In this document: positions 53,679 to 60,812 of the stretch, piece after piece
Numbering within the stretch: the first letter of the stretch is position 1
How the letters are laid out: each line of letters begins with the position of its first letter
Source of the DNA: Candidatus Heteroruminococcus faecigallinarum
GTDB taxonomy: Bacteria > Bacillota > Clostridia > Oscillospirales > Ruminococcaceae
Assembly (NCBI GenBank): GCA_904387055.1
Contig: CAJFKV010000002.1
Location: forward strand, 23,770-87,769
Length of the DNA: 64,000 nt
Direction: 5' to 3'
Position numbers and translations under genes: made by a program
Notes under the pieces: generated by a model
Database searches by the model: none
Told to the model about the DNA's origin: nothing
Seen by the model: the letters and a program-made list of their open reading frames with translations, nothing else

Positions 53679-54881
53679 ATGATTATGAACGCCAACAAGA
53701 AGTATGGTTTTGCCACCAAGCAGATTCATGCGGGCAACAAGCCGGACCCCACCGGTGCCCTCTGTACCCCTATCTATCAGACGTCTACCTTCCGTTTCAG
53801 CTCGGTGGAGCAGGGCGGCGCCCGCTTCGCCGGACAGGAGGAGGGCTACATCTATTCCCGTCTGGGCAACCCCTCCCTCACCACCCTGGAGGATAAAGTG
53901 GCGGCCCTGGAGAACGGCGAGGCCTGCCTGGCCACCGCTTCCGGCATGGGCGCTATCTCTTCCGCTATCTGGAGCTCGGTTGTAGCGGGGGACAACATCG
54001 TTGCCAGTGACACCCTCTACGGCTGTACATACGCCCTGCTGAACCACGGCGTCACCAAGTTCAACGTCCAGGTGGATTTCATCGACATGGCGGATCTGGA
54101 CGCTCTGAAGAAGGCCATTAAGCCCAACACCAAGGTGGTGTACCTGGAGACCCCCTGCAACCCCACCCTGAAGATTGTGGACATTGCCGAGGTTGCCAAG
54201 ATTGCCCACGCGGCCAACCCGGAGATCAAAGTAATTGTTGACAACACCTTCTGCTCTCCTTACATTCAGCGTCCGCTGGATCTGGGCGCCGATGTGGTGG
54301 TCCACAGCGCCACCAAGTACCTGAACGGCCACGGCGACGTGATTGCCGGATTCATCATCGGCAAGGCGGACTTCATCGCTACCTGCCGGATGTTTGGCCT
54401 CAAGGACATGACCGGCGCGGTCATGAGCCCCTTCAACGCCTTCCTGATCCTCCGCGGCCTCAAGACCCTGGATATCCGGATGGAGCGCCACACCAAGAAT
54501 GCTATGGCCCTGGCCAACTTCCTCCACGACCATCCCGCTGTCAAGAAGGTCTACTACCCCGGCCTGCCCGACTTTGAGGGCCACGAGATTGCCAAGAAGC
54601 AGATGGATCTGTTCGGGGGCATGATGGCCATCGAGCTGAATGCCGATCGGGATACCACCGCCAAGTGCATCAATACCTTGGAGCTGTGCACCATCGCTGT
54701 CTCCCTGGGCGATGCCGAAACCCTGGTGGAGCATCCCGCTTCCATGACCCATTCCACCTACAGCGCCGAGGAGCTGGCCATGGCCGGCATCGCCGAAGGG
54801 CTGGTTCGGATCTCGGTGGGCCTGGAAGATGCGGATGACATCATTGCCGATTTCAAGCAGGCGCTGGATCGGTTGCTGTAA
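53679..54881 (+). CDS. megL: Methionine gamma-lyase (trans-sulfuration PLP family)
   Basis: A 400-residue PLP enzyme. It has the family frame IYQTSTFRF, YSRLGNPSLTTLEDKVAALE and ASGMGAISSA. Tyr114-Gly-Cys116 (DTLYGCTYAL) is the pair that marks methionine gamma-lyase, where Cys116 replaces the Gly or Pro of cystathionine enzymes. The PLP lysine is Lys213 (HSATKYLNGHGD), and SLGDAETLVEHPASMTHS closes the site. It splits methionine to methanethiol, 2-oxobutyrate and ammonia. It is divergent from a LysR gene and near a MetT-like transporter. Start ATG 53679 or 53685, after GGAAAGGA. Cystathionine gamma-lyase activity cannot be excluded. Confidence 0.9.
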   Translation: MIMNANKKYGFATKQIHAGNKPDPTGALCTPIYQTSTFRFSSVEQGGARFAGQEEGYIYSRLGNPSLTTLEDKVAALENGEACLATASGMGAISSAIWSSVVAGDNIVASDTLYGCTYALLNHGVTKFNVQVDFIDMADLDALKKAIKPNTKVVYLETPCNPTLKIVDIAEVAKIAHAANPEIKVIVDNTFCSPYIQRPLDLGADVVVHSATKYLNGHGDVIAGFIIGKADFIATCRMFGLKDMTGAVMSPFNAFLILRGLKTLDIRMERHTKNAMALANFLHDHPAVKKVYYPGLPDFEGHEIAKKQMDLFGGMMAIELNADRDTTAKCINTLELCTIAVSLGDAETLVEHPASMTHSTYSAEELAMAGIAEGLVRISVGLEDADDIIADFKQALDRLL

Positions 54882-54942
54882 ATGCTCTTTTGGGATATTT
54901 GCAATACCTCCCCTTTTAACTCTCTTTCTCATCATTGCGCAG

Positions 54943-54979
54943 AACGACGGGCGGCAAAGCCGCCCGTCGTTCTTTTTTT
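54943..54979 (+). terminator. Terminator of methionine gamma-lyase
   Basis: Perfect 13-bp stem AACGACGGGCGGC with GCCGCCCGTCGTT, 3-base loop, then CTTTTTTT. Confidence 0.92.
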
Positions 54980-55000
54980 AACAAATTTGCCGCGAACCCC

Positions 55001-55029
55001 TTGCTTTTCGGCAGAAAGCGCGGTATACT
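55001..55029 (+). promoter_or_regulatory. folT: Promoter of the folT transcript
   Basis: TTGCTT, 17-base spacer, TATACT; the riboswitch begins right after the predicted start. Confidence 0.78.
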
Positions 55030-55036
55030 GATGTCA

Positions 55037-55140
55037 CGAGCAGAGTTGAGACCCGCGCGTTAAGTGCCGTCTGGAATTGGGAAATAGTTCGACGGACGAA
55101 AGAGCTTTCTTGCGATGCCGGTTTCACATCCCGCTGCTGC
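55037..55140 (+). promoter_or_regulatory. Tetrahydrofolate (THF) riboswitch
   Basis: The conserved blocks of the folT/THF-I aptamer appear in order: GAGTTGAGACC, then GCGCGTTAAGTGCCGTC, the GGAATTGGGA region, GACGGACGAAAGAGC and, at the 3' side, GCCGGTTTCACATCCCGCT. GTTGAGACC pairs with GGTTTCAC, as in the known fold. It binds reduced folate and lowers expression of the folate transporter gene immediately downstream. Confidence 0.93.
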
Positions 55141-55152
55141 ATATGGAGTGCG

Positions 55153-55199
55153 GACCTCTCTTTATGTAGCACAACATAAGGAAAGAGAGGTCTTGTTTT
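55153..55199 (+). terminator. Riboswitch expression platform: terminator overlapping the ribosome site
   Basis: Stem GACCTCTCTTT with AAAGAGAGGTC, topped by ATGT/ACAT, then TTGTTTT ending at the folT ATG. The 3' arm contains the GAGAGG ribosome site, so the hairpin can both stop transcription and hide the start. Confidence 0.85.
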
Positions 55200-55769
55200 A
55201 TGTCCAGTTTTCTGCTGGAGCTGCGGCAGCTGCCCCGCTTGGTAAGCGAGTCGGCCCGGGAGCTCCACAACCTGCGTTCCCTGGTGGGAACCGCCCTGCT
55301 CATCGCCCTGAGCGTCGTCATCAACCAGTTCACCATCGTCATCAGCACCACCTTTGAGCTGAGCCTGTCCTTCCTGCCGGAAGCGGTTGCAGGGATGCTC
55401 TTCGGTCCGGTGGTCACAGGGGTGGGCTGCATTGCGGCGGATCTGGTGAAGTTCGCCTTCCTGCCCAACGGCGGCTTCTCCATCGCCTTCACCTTTACCG
55501 AGTTCCTCACCGGCTTTATCTTCGGCTGTGTCTTCTACCACAAGAGGATTACGGCCGCCCGGGCGGTTGTGGCCCAGCTGCTGGTGATGATCTTCATCAA
55601 CCTGACCCTCACTCCCCTGATCCTGTCGGTCATGTACGGCAGCCCCTTCTGGCCGTCCCTCCCGCCCCGGATCATTCGGAATGTATTTTTCATCTGGCCC
55701 ATCTATTCCTTCCTCATGTATGTGGTCTGCAAGGCGGTAAGCAGCCGTCGGCTGTACCCAGCACGGTAG
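55200..55769 (+). CDS. folT: Folate ECF transporter S component FolT
   Basis: A 189-residue membrane protein of the ECF substrate-binding (S) type with about six helices. Features include LVGTALLIALSVVINQFTIV near 30, then STTFELSLSFLPEAVAGMLF and GPVVTGVGCIAADLVKFAF, the conserved region in S components, and NGGFSIAFTFTEFLTGFIFG. S components capture a vitamin and join a shared EcfAAT energy module, not encoded here. The THF riboswitch upstream shows that the vitamin is folate. The ATG directly follows the attenuator T-run. A bidirectional terminator follows the gene. Confidence 0.93.
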   Translation: MSSFLLELRQLPRLVSESARELHNLRSLVGTALLIALSVVINQFTIVISTTFELSLSFLPEAVAGMLFGPVVTGVGCIAADLVKFAFLPNGGFSIAFTFTEFLTGFIFGCVFYHKRITAARAVVAQLLVMIFINLTLTPLILSVMYGSPFWPSLPPRIIRNVFFIWPIYSFLMYVVCKAVSSRRLYPAR

Positions 55770-55806
55770 CCCCTTTACGGGTCCATAGGTCCGGCACTCT
55801 GCAAAG

Positions 55807-55848
55807 AAAAGCGGCGCGTCTCCCCAAAAGGAGGCGCGCCTTTTTTGC
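55807..55848. terminator. Bidirectional terminator between folT and the pseudouridine synthase gene
   Basis: GC-rich stem GGCGCGTCTCC with GGAGGCGCGCC and T-runs on both strands, between two convergent genes. Confidence 0.88.
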
Positions 55849-55856
55849 GGGTTTCT

Positions 55857-56576
55857 CTATTCCGGCCGGCGGCCGGCCTTGATCTGCTCCACCTCCCCGG
55901 GGGTGAGCTCCCGGCACTCCCCCGGCCGGAGGGTGGGGTCCAGGGGCAGTCCTCCCATGCGGATCCGCTTCAGGGCCGTCACGGTGGCTCCGCAGGCGGC
56001 AAACATCCGGCGAATCTGATGGTACATCCCCTCCTGGAGGATCACCCTGCCCTCCAGGGGGTCCGCCTCCGGCAGCAGGCGGGCCGGCCGGCACTTGTCC
56101 TCCCCAATGGTCATCCCCTCGGCAAAGCGGCGGACCATCTCCTGGGTGAGGGGGCGGTCCAGGCGGACCAGGTATTCTTTCTCCACATGGCGGCGGGGGG
56201 AGAGGATGTCGTGGGCAAAGGCGCCGTCGTCGGTAATCAGGACAAAACCGGAGGTGTCCTTGTCCAGCCGCCCGGCGGGGAAGAGGTTCTTCCGCCGCAG
56301 CTCTTCCGGCACCAGCTCCACCACCGTGGTGTCCCGGTCGTCCCGAGAGGCGGACACCACCCCCAGGGGCTTGTTGAGCATCAGGTAGAGATGCTCCCGC
56401 CGGTCCACCGGCCGGCCGTTTACCTCCAGGCGGTCGGTGGGAAGGATTTTGGCGTCGGCAGCCCGGACCACCTGGCCGTTTACCTTGACCAGCCCCTTGC
56501 GGATCCACTCCTTCACCTCCCGGCGGGAAGAGGTCCCCTGCCCCGCCAGCACCTTGTCCAGCCGCTGCTGTTCCAT
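55857..56576 (-). CDS. RsuA/RluB family pseudouridine synthase
   Basis: A 239-residue enzyme. An S4 RNA-binding domain lies at about 4-60 (RLDKVLAGQGTSSRREVKEW and KVNGQVV). The catalytic domain has LYLMLNKPLGVVSA near 64, the catalytic Asp in FPAGRLDKDTSGFVLITDDG near 103, and EKEYLVRLDRPL near 135. The end holds EGMYHQIRRMFAACGATVTA, which marks RsuA/RluB/RluE/RluF rather than RluA. The target rRNA uridine is not predictable. ATG 56576 is the first codon of the conserved region, with GGGAGG upstream. Confidence 0.9.
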   Translation of the reverse strand: MEQQRLDKVLAGQGTSSRREVKEWIRKGLVKVNGQVVRAADAKILPTDRLEVNGRPVDRREHLYLMLNKPLGVVSASRDDRDTTVVELVPEELRRKNLFPAGRLDKDTSGFVLITDDGAFAHDILSPRRHVEKEYLVRLDRPLTQEMVRRFAEGMTIGEDKCRPARLLPEADPLEGRVILQEGMYHQIRRMFAACGATVTALKRIRMGGLPLDPTLRPGECRELTPGEVEQIKAGRRPE

Positions 56577-56653
56577 CCTTCTCGCCGCCTCCCTTTTTCC
56601 CTCTTGGCCAGGCAAGCGCCGGATCCTCTTTCAGAGAACCCGGCGCCGCTTTT

Positions 56654-58075
56654 TTACTCGTGCTTGATCGCCTCCAGGGCGGAAATCTTCACCGCCCGGT
56701 TGGCCGGGTAAAAACCGGAAATTAACCCGATCATGGTGGCAAAGACCAGCGCCACCGCCACCAGCCACAGGGGCACGATGGAGATCTTCTCTCCCTGGCC
56801 GCTGGCCACCATCTGGATGGCGCTCTTCACCATCTCCCAGGTAATGCCTCCCATGCTGTCCATGTTGATGCCGCTGCTGCTGGCAAGGCCCAGGCTGCTG
56901 GCCACATTCATGGCGAAGGAGATGCCATAGCTGAGGATCACCCCGATGACTCCTCCCATAAAGCCGATGCAGCCTGCCTCCAGCAGAAAGACCGACCGGA
57001 TGTTGCCCAGGTTGCAGCCCAGCACCTTCATGACGCCGATCTCCCGGGTGCGCTCATAGATGGACATAACCATGGTATTGGCGATGCCGATGGCCGCCAC
57101 AAAGAGGGAAATCCCGCCCAGGCCGCCCAGCATCATCTGCTGCCGCTGGGCCTCCTGCTGCATATTTTGGCGGGTACTTTCCATGGAATAGGTCTCGAAT
57201 CCCAGCTCCTGGATGGCTTTCTCCACCTGGGGCACCAGTTCCATCGACTCCACCTTCACCTTGGCATTGTTATAACCTTTCTGCCCATTGGAATTGTCGC
57301 TTTTTATTTTGTTTACCTTGCGGTATTCTTCCTCCAGCTTTTTCACCTGTTCAATGCTGGCAAAGTACCCCTGGCTGGTTTCGTAGCCCTTGCTCCAGTC
57401 GGGCACCAGGACACCCACCATCTTCACTTCCCGCTCCACCACCGGGCCTTCGTCGCCGTTGTCATCCTCGATGGGGGTGGTCTTGAGGATAAACTCGTCC
57501 TCCTCCAGGTTGACATAGGGTTCCTTTTCCTGGCCGGTTACCGGGTCGATCTCCCCCTGATAGATCATGTTGAAGCCGTCCCGTTTCTTGGTATCCCGGA
57601 AGTTATAGGCGGCGTCCCCGCCGGCCACCAGGACAAATTCCTTCTCTTTGCCGGTGGGGAAGCTGCCGCTTTTCAGCTGATAGCCGAACTGCTCCATGGC
57701 CTCCGGATAAACGCCCACCAGGTTATACAGGTAGGAGGCATACCGGTCGTTCCGTCCGGAATAGAGCTGGGCGTCAATCTGCGGCGAATAAAAGGGCGTT
57801 GCCGCCACCACCCCGTCCATCTCCTGGATGGATTTCATGGTCTGGTCGTCCAGAACCACGTCCTGGGTATTGCTCCAGTTGTACACCTCAATCACCGTCA
57901 GGTCCCCCATGCTGGCCAGCATATTGTCCATGCTCACCTTCATGGCGACCCCCAGGGAGATCATCACCATAATGGCGCAGGTGCCCACCACCACTCCAAT
58001 GACCGTGAGAGCCGTACGGATCTTGCTCTTTTTCAAGTTGCCCAGGCACATGAAAATGATGTCAGATATCCTCAT
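56654..58075 (-). CDS. MacB/FtsX-type ABC transporter permease
   Basis: A 473-residue permease. The N-terminal helix (about 18-45, ALTVIGVVVGTCAIMVMISL) is followed by a large extracytoplasmic MacB-PCD-like domain (about 50-310). A three-helix FtsX domain starts near GGISLFVAAIGIANTMVMSI (about 325), continues with the coupling segment RTREIGVMKVLGCN, and ends in GLISGFYPANRAVKISALEAI. This mechanotransmission-type fold moves extracytoplasmic cargo rather than importing solutes. It overlaps the preceding gene by 14 bases. With the ATPase two genes upstream it forms an export or envelope-remodelling complex; cargo unknown. Confidence 0.9.
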   Translation of the reverse strand: MRISDIIFMCLGNLKKSKIRTALTVIGVVVGTCAIMVMISLGVAMKVSMDNMLASMGDLTVIEVYNWSNTQDVVLDDQTMKSIQEMDGVVAATPFYSPQIDAQLYSGRNDRYASYLYNLVGVYPEAMEQFGYQLKSGSFPTGKEKEFVLVAGGDAAYNFRDTKKRDGFNMIYQGEIDPVTGQEKEPYVNLEEDEFILKTTPIEDDNGDEGPVVEREVKMVGVLVPDWSKGYETSQGYFASIEQVKKLEEEYRKVNKIKSDNSNGQKGYNNAKVKVESMELVPQVEKAIQELGFETYSMESTRQNMQQEAQRQQMMLGGLGGISLFVAAIGIANTMVMSIYERTREIGVMKVLGCNLGNIRSVFLLEAGCIGFMGGVIGVILSYGISFAMNVASSLGLASSSGINMDSMGGITWEMVKSAIQMVASGQGEKISIVPLWLVAVALVFATMIGLISGFYPANRAVKISALEAIKHE

Positions 58076-59678
58076 CGTCGTCCTCTAGCTCCGCCAGCAG
58101 CTTGGCTGCCTTTCTCTTCTTGTACACCACCAGCAGGATGATCGCCGCCAGGACACCGGCTCCGATGGCCAGATAGATCCACCAGTTGGGGGAGGATTCC
58201 TCCGGCTCCATAGGGATGTCGTCCATGCCGTCCATCGAGTCGTCGATGGGGAACTCCATCCCCGCGTTGGGATCCACCACTTCGGTGGAGAAGGGCACCT
58301 CCACGGTGGTTACCTTCATGTTGACATCTTCATAGGTGAGGATTACCTTCCCCTCGATGGGACCGGCGGTCATGCTCTGCACATCAAAGTCGATCTCCCC
58401 GCTGCCGCCAGGCTGGATGTTGCCGATGTTCTGCCGCTGGCCGGGGGACTCGATGGGGGCGTCGATCTCCGCCGACAGGTTATACACCTCGCTGCGGCCC
58501 TTGTTCATATAGGTGACGGTCATGGTGTAATCCTCCCCCACCATCACCTGGTCCACCATCTCGATGGGGTCCACCTGGAACCGGTCCAGCTGCCGAACCG
58601 GGATGGCGATGGTCTCGCTGGTTTCCAGGTCGCTGCGGGCGTCGTCGGCCACATACTGGTATTTGAAGGAGATCTCCACCGTCTGGGAGCCGGGCTCCAC
58701 TCCCGGCTGCACCCGGAGGTTGAGGGTCTGGGTTTTGGATTTGCGGCGCTCCAGGCGCTCGATGTAGAAGGTATTGGAGGAATTGGTGATGGAAAGCCCC
58801 TCCGAGGTGGAGACGGTCATCACCATGTTTTCCACATTGACCCGGCGGCTGGTGTTGTAGAAGGTGATGGTCAGGTCAAAGGTGCTGCCGGCCTGCACAT
58901 CCCCGCCCCCGTAATCGTAGCTGCTGACGATGACATAAGGCTTGGCGGTGGCGATGTCCGGCTTGTCCTCGCCACTGTCCCCGTCGTCGCTGTCCGTATC
59001 CTCGTCGTCATCGGGGGTGGGCTGGACGATAACCGGGGGGTTGTAATCGGTGAGGAATTCCTCCATATCCACCGAGAAGCTGCGGGAGTAGGCGCTGTCT
59101 CCGCCTCCCTCCACCTTGAATTTGAGAAGCTTGCTTTCTGCGTTGCTGTAGACCACATTCTCCAGCACCACGGTATATTGCAGGTAGGAGATATTCCCCT
59201 GGTCGTAGCTGTCCACGCTGGTCACTTTGCCGCTGTAAATCTTGGGGTCCTCGCCGGTTCCATCCGTAGGTCCGGTGAAGCCGTTGCTCACCATGTTGGG
59301 GATAGTGACCGAGGGGTTCTGGTCGGAACCATCATCGGTGGTAACGGTGAGATAATCGCCGAAATCCACCTTTCCACCCGAATCCGGCCGCTTGCTCACC
59401 TGCGGGTCGACAATACGGATGGTAATCGTCACCGGCTCGTCCTTGGGAATGGGCGTCTCGCTGGCCTCCACCCAAAGGGTGGGCTCGGTGGGGATGGAGG
59501 CAGAGCTGCTCCCGCTTCCGCCTTCCTCCAGCGTGATGGGGCTGTCATCCCCCGCGGCTCGGGGCACCAGGGTCAGTTCCTCCGCCCCGGCCACAATGCT
59601 CCCCACAGCAAAGGCCAGGGTGCCGAAGAGCATGAGAAAGATCATCACCCAGGCAACAATTCGTTTGCGTCTATCCAT
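58062..59678 (-). CDS. Membrane-anchored CARDB/S-layer-like protein of an ABC export operon
   Basis: A 538-residue protein. An N-terminal helix (about 9-31) acts as signal or anchor; a long extracytoplasmic part follows, with an acidic Asp-rich linker (about 220-238) between a first beta domain and two CARDB-like domains (AGSTFDLTITFYNTSRRVNV near 268; VGEDYTMTVTYMNKGRSEV near 385). A C-terminal helix near 500-522 ends in KKRKAA, so the tail is cytoplasmic. Its place between ATPase and permease genes, with overlaps at both ends, suggests that it is the extracytoplasmic partner of the transporter, in the place of a MacA-type adaptor. No named family is recognised with certainty. Confidence 0.8.
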   Translation of the reverse strand: MDRRKRIVAWVMIFLMLFGTLAFAVGSIVAGAEELTLVPRAAGDDSPITLEEGGSGSSSASIPTEPTLWVEASETPIPKDEPVTITIRIVDPQVSKRPDSGGKVDFGDYLTVTTDDGSDQNPSVTIPNMVSNGFTGPTDGTGEDPKIYSGKVTSVDSYDQGNISYLQYTVVLENVVYSNAESKLLKFKVEGGGDSAYSRSFSVDMEEFLTDYNPPVIVQPTPDDDEDTDSDDGDSGEDKPDIATAKPYVIVSSYDYGGGDVQAGSTFDLTITFYNTSRRVNVENMVMTVSTSEGLSITNSSNTFYIERLERRKSKTQTLNLRVQPGVEPGSQTVEISFKYQYVADDARSDLETSETIAIPVRQLDRFQVDPIEMVDQVMVGEDYTMTVTYMNKGRSEVYNLSAEIDAPIESPGQRQNIGNIQPGGSGEIDFDVQSMTAGPIEGKVILTYEDVNMKVTTVEVPFSTEVVDPNAGMEFPIDDSMDGMDDIPMEPEESSPNWWIYLAIGAGVLAAIILLVVYKKRKAAKLLAELEDDDEDI

Positions 59679-60585
59679 TGTCTGCTACTCCTTCCCCGCC
59701 AGCCGCTTCCGAAGGCGCAGGCGGTTCCTTTTGCTTTTGTCGCTCTTCTTCCAAAAGAGCGGGCTGGCTGGGTTCTCCGGCAGGGGGCGCTTCCGCCGCC
59801 TCCTCGGGAACCGGCGGCTCCTCCTCGGCAGGAGGATCGCCACCCTGTTTCTTCCGGGAGGACGGTTCCTCCTGGGTGGGAACATACTTGGGGGTGTTCA
59901 TCCGGTCACCCACCACGTTGCCGTCCACAATGGTGACAATCCGGTCGGCATAATCGGCCAGCTCCACATCGTGGGTCACCAGCACCAGGGTTTCGTTGTA
60001 CCGGCGGGCCAGCCGGACCATCAGCTCCATGACCTCGATGGTGGTCTTGGTATCCAGGTTGCCGGTGGGTTCGTCGGCAAAGATGATCCGCGGCTTGCTC
60101 ACAAAGGCCCGGGCAATGCCCACCCGCTGCTGCTGACCGCCGGACATCTGGGTGGGCTTGTGGCCGGCCCGGCTCTTGAGGCCCACCTGTTTGAGCATCT
60201 TGAGGGCCAGCCGGTCCCGGGTTTTCCGGTCGATGCCCCGGAACATGAGGGGCATGGCCACGTTGTCCAGGGCGCTCATCCCGGCCATCAGGTTGTAGGA
60301 CTGGAAGACGAAGCCGATGTTCTTCTTCCGGAAATCGGCCAGCTGGCGCTCGTTCATGGCGGAGATGTTCATCCCCCCCACCAGCACCTTGCCCTTGGTG
60401 GGCTTTTCCAATCCCGCCAGCTGGTTGAGGAGGGTGGATTTTCCCGATCCGGAGGTACCCAGTATACAGCAGATCTGGCCTTTTTCAATCTCCAGGTTGA
60501 TGGAGTTCAGAGCCACAACCTTCTCGCTGCCGATGCGGTATACCTTGCGCAGATTGCGCACCTGAATAATAGGCGGCACGGGCAT
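59671..60585 (-). CDS. ABC transporter ATP-binding protein (MacB/LolD type) with long tail
   Basis: A 304-residue ATPase. Walker A GTSGSGKSTL near 41, Q-loop FVFQSYNLM near 90, signature MSGGQQQRVGIARAF near 145, Walker B IIFADEPTGNLD near 165 and the His switch VTHDVELA near 200 match the LolD/MacB group. Residues after about 230 are a Pro/Glu/Ala-rich tail unusual for the group (PPAEEEPPVPEEAAEAPPAG). It powers the permease encoded two genes downstream. It overlaps the next gene by 8 bases. The ATG at 60585 has AAAGGAGG upstream. Confidence 0.92.
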   Translation of the reverse strand: MPVPPIIQVRNLRKVYRIGSEKVVALNSINLEIEKGQICCILGTSGSGKSTLLNQLAGLEKPTKGKVLVGGMNISAMNERQLADFRKKNIGFVFQSYNLMAGMSALDNVAMPLMFRGIDRKTRDRLALKMLKQVGLKSRAGHKPTQMSGGQQQRVGIARAFVSKPRIIFADEPTGNLDTKTTIEVMELMVRLARRYNETLVLVTHDVELADYADRIVTIVDGNVVGDRMNTPKYVPTQEEPSSRKKQGGDPPAEEEPPVPEEAAEAPPAGEPSQPALLEEERQKQKEPPAPSEAAGGEGVADNG

Positions 60586-60688
60586 TCCTCCTTTCCCAAT
60601 ATAGTATCCCTACATGGAGTGCGGCCTGGGGAGCATTTTCCTGCAACCGGGGAAAATTTTTCATCCTTTCCCCGGCAGATCCAGAAAA

Positions 60689-60717
60689 ATTATACCATCC
60701 TTCCCCCAGGGGGGCAA
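60689..60717 (-). promoter_or_regulatory. Promoter of the ABC-CARDB operon
   Basis: TTGCCC, 17-base spacer, TATAAT on the minus strand, with TGG before the -10 (extended). About 105 bases before the ATPase gene. Confidence 0.7.
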
Positions 60718-60766
60718 CAGGGACCGGGCCAAAAGGGGAACTTTTCCTCTCCTGGCGCCCGATACA

Positions 60767-60800
60767 AAAGGGGCCGCCGTCCCCACCGGAACGGCGGCCC
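60767..60800 (-). terminator. Terminator of the ClpE-like gene
   Basis: Perfect 10-bp stem GGGCCGCCGT with ACGGCGGCCC, 10-base loop, then CTTTTG on the minus strand. Confidence 0.82.
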
Positions 60801-60812
60801 TCTCCACAACAA

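Noticed and set aside
56619..56651. Hairpin after the MacB-type permease gene as terminator
   Set aside because: The stem is good, but the T-run lies on the plus strand, where there is no gene; on the minus strand none follows.
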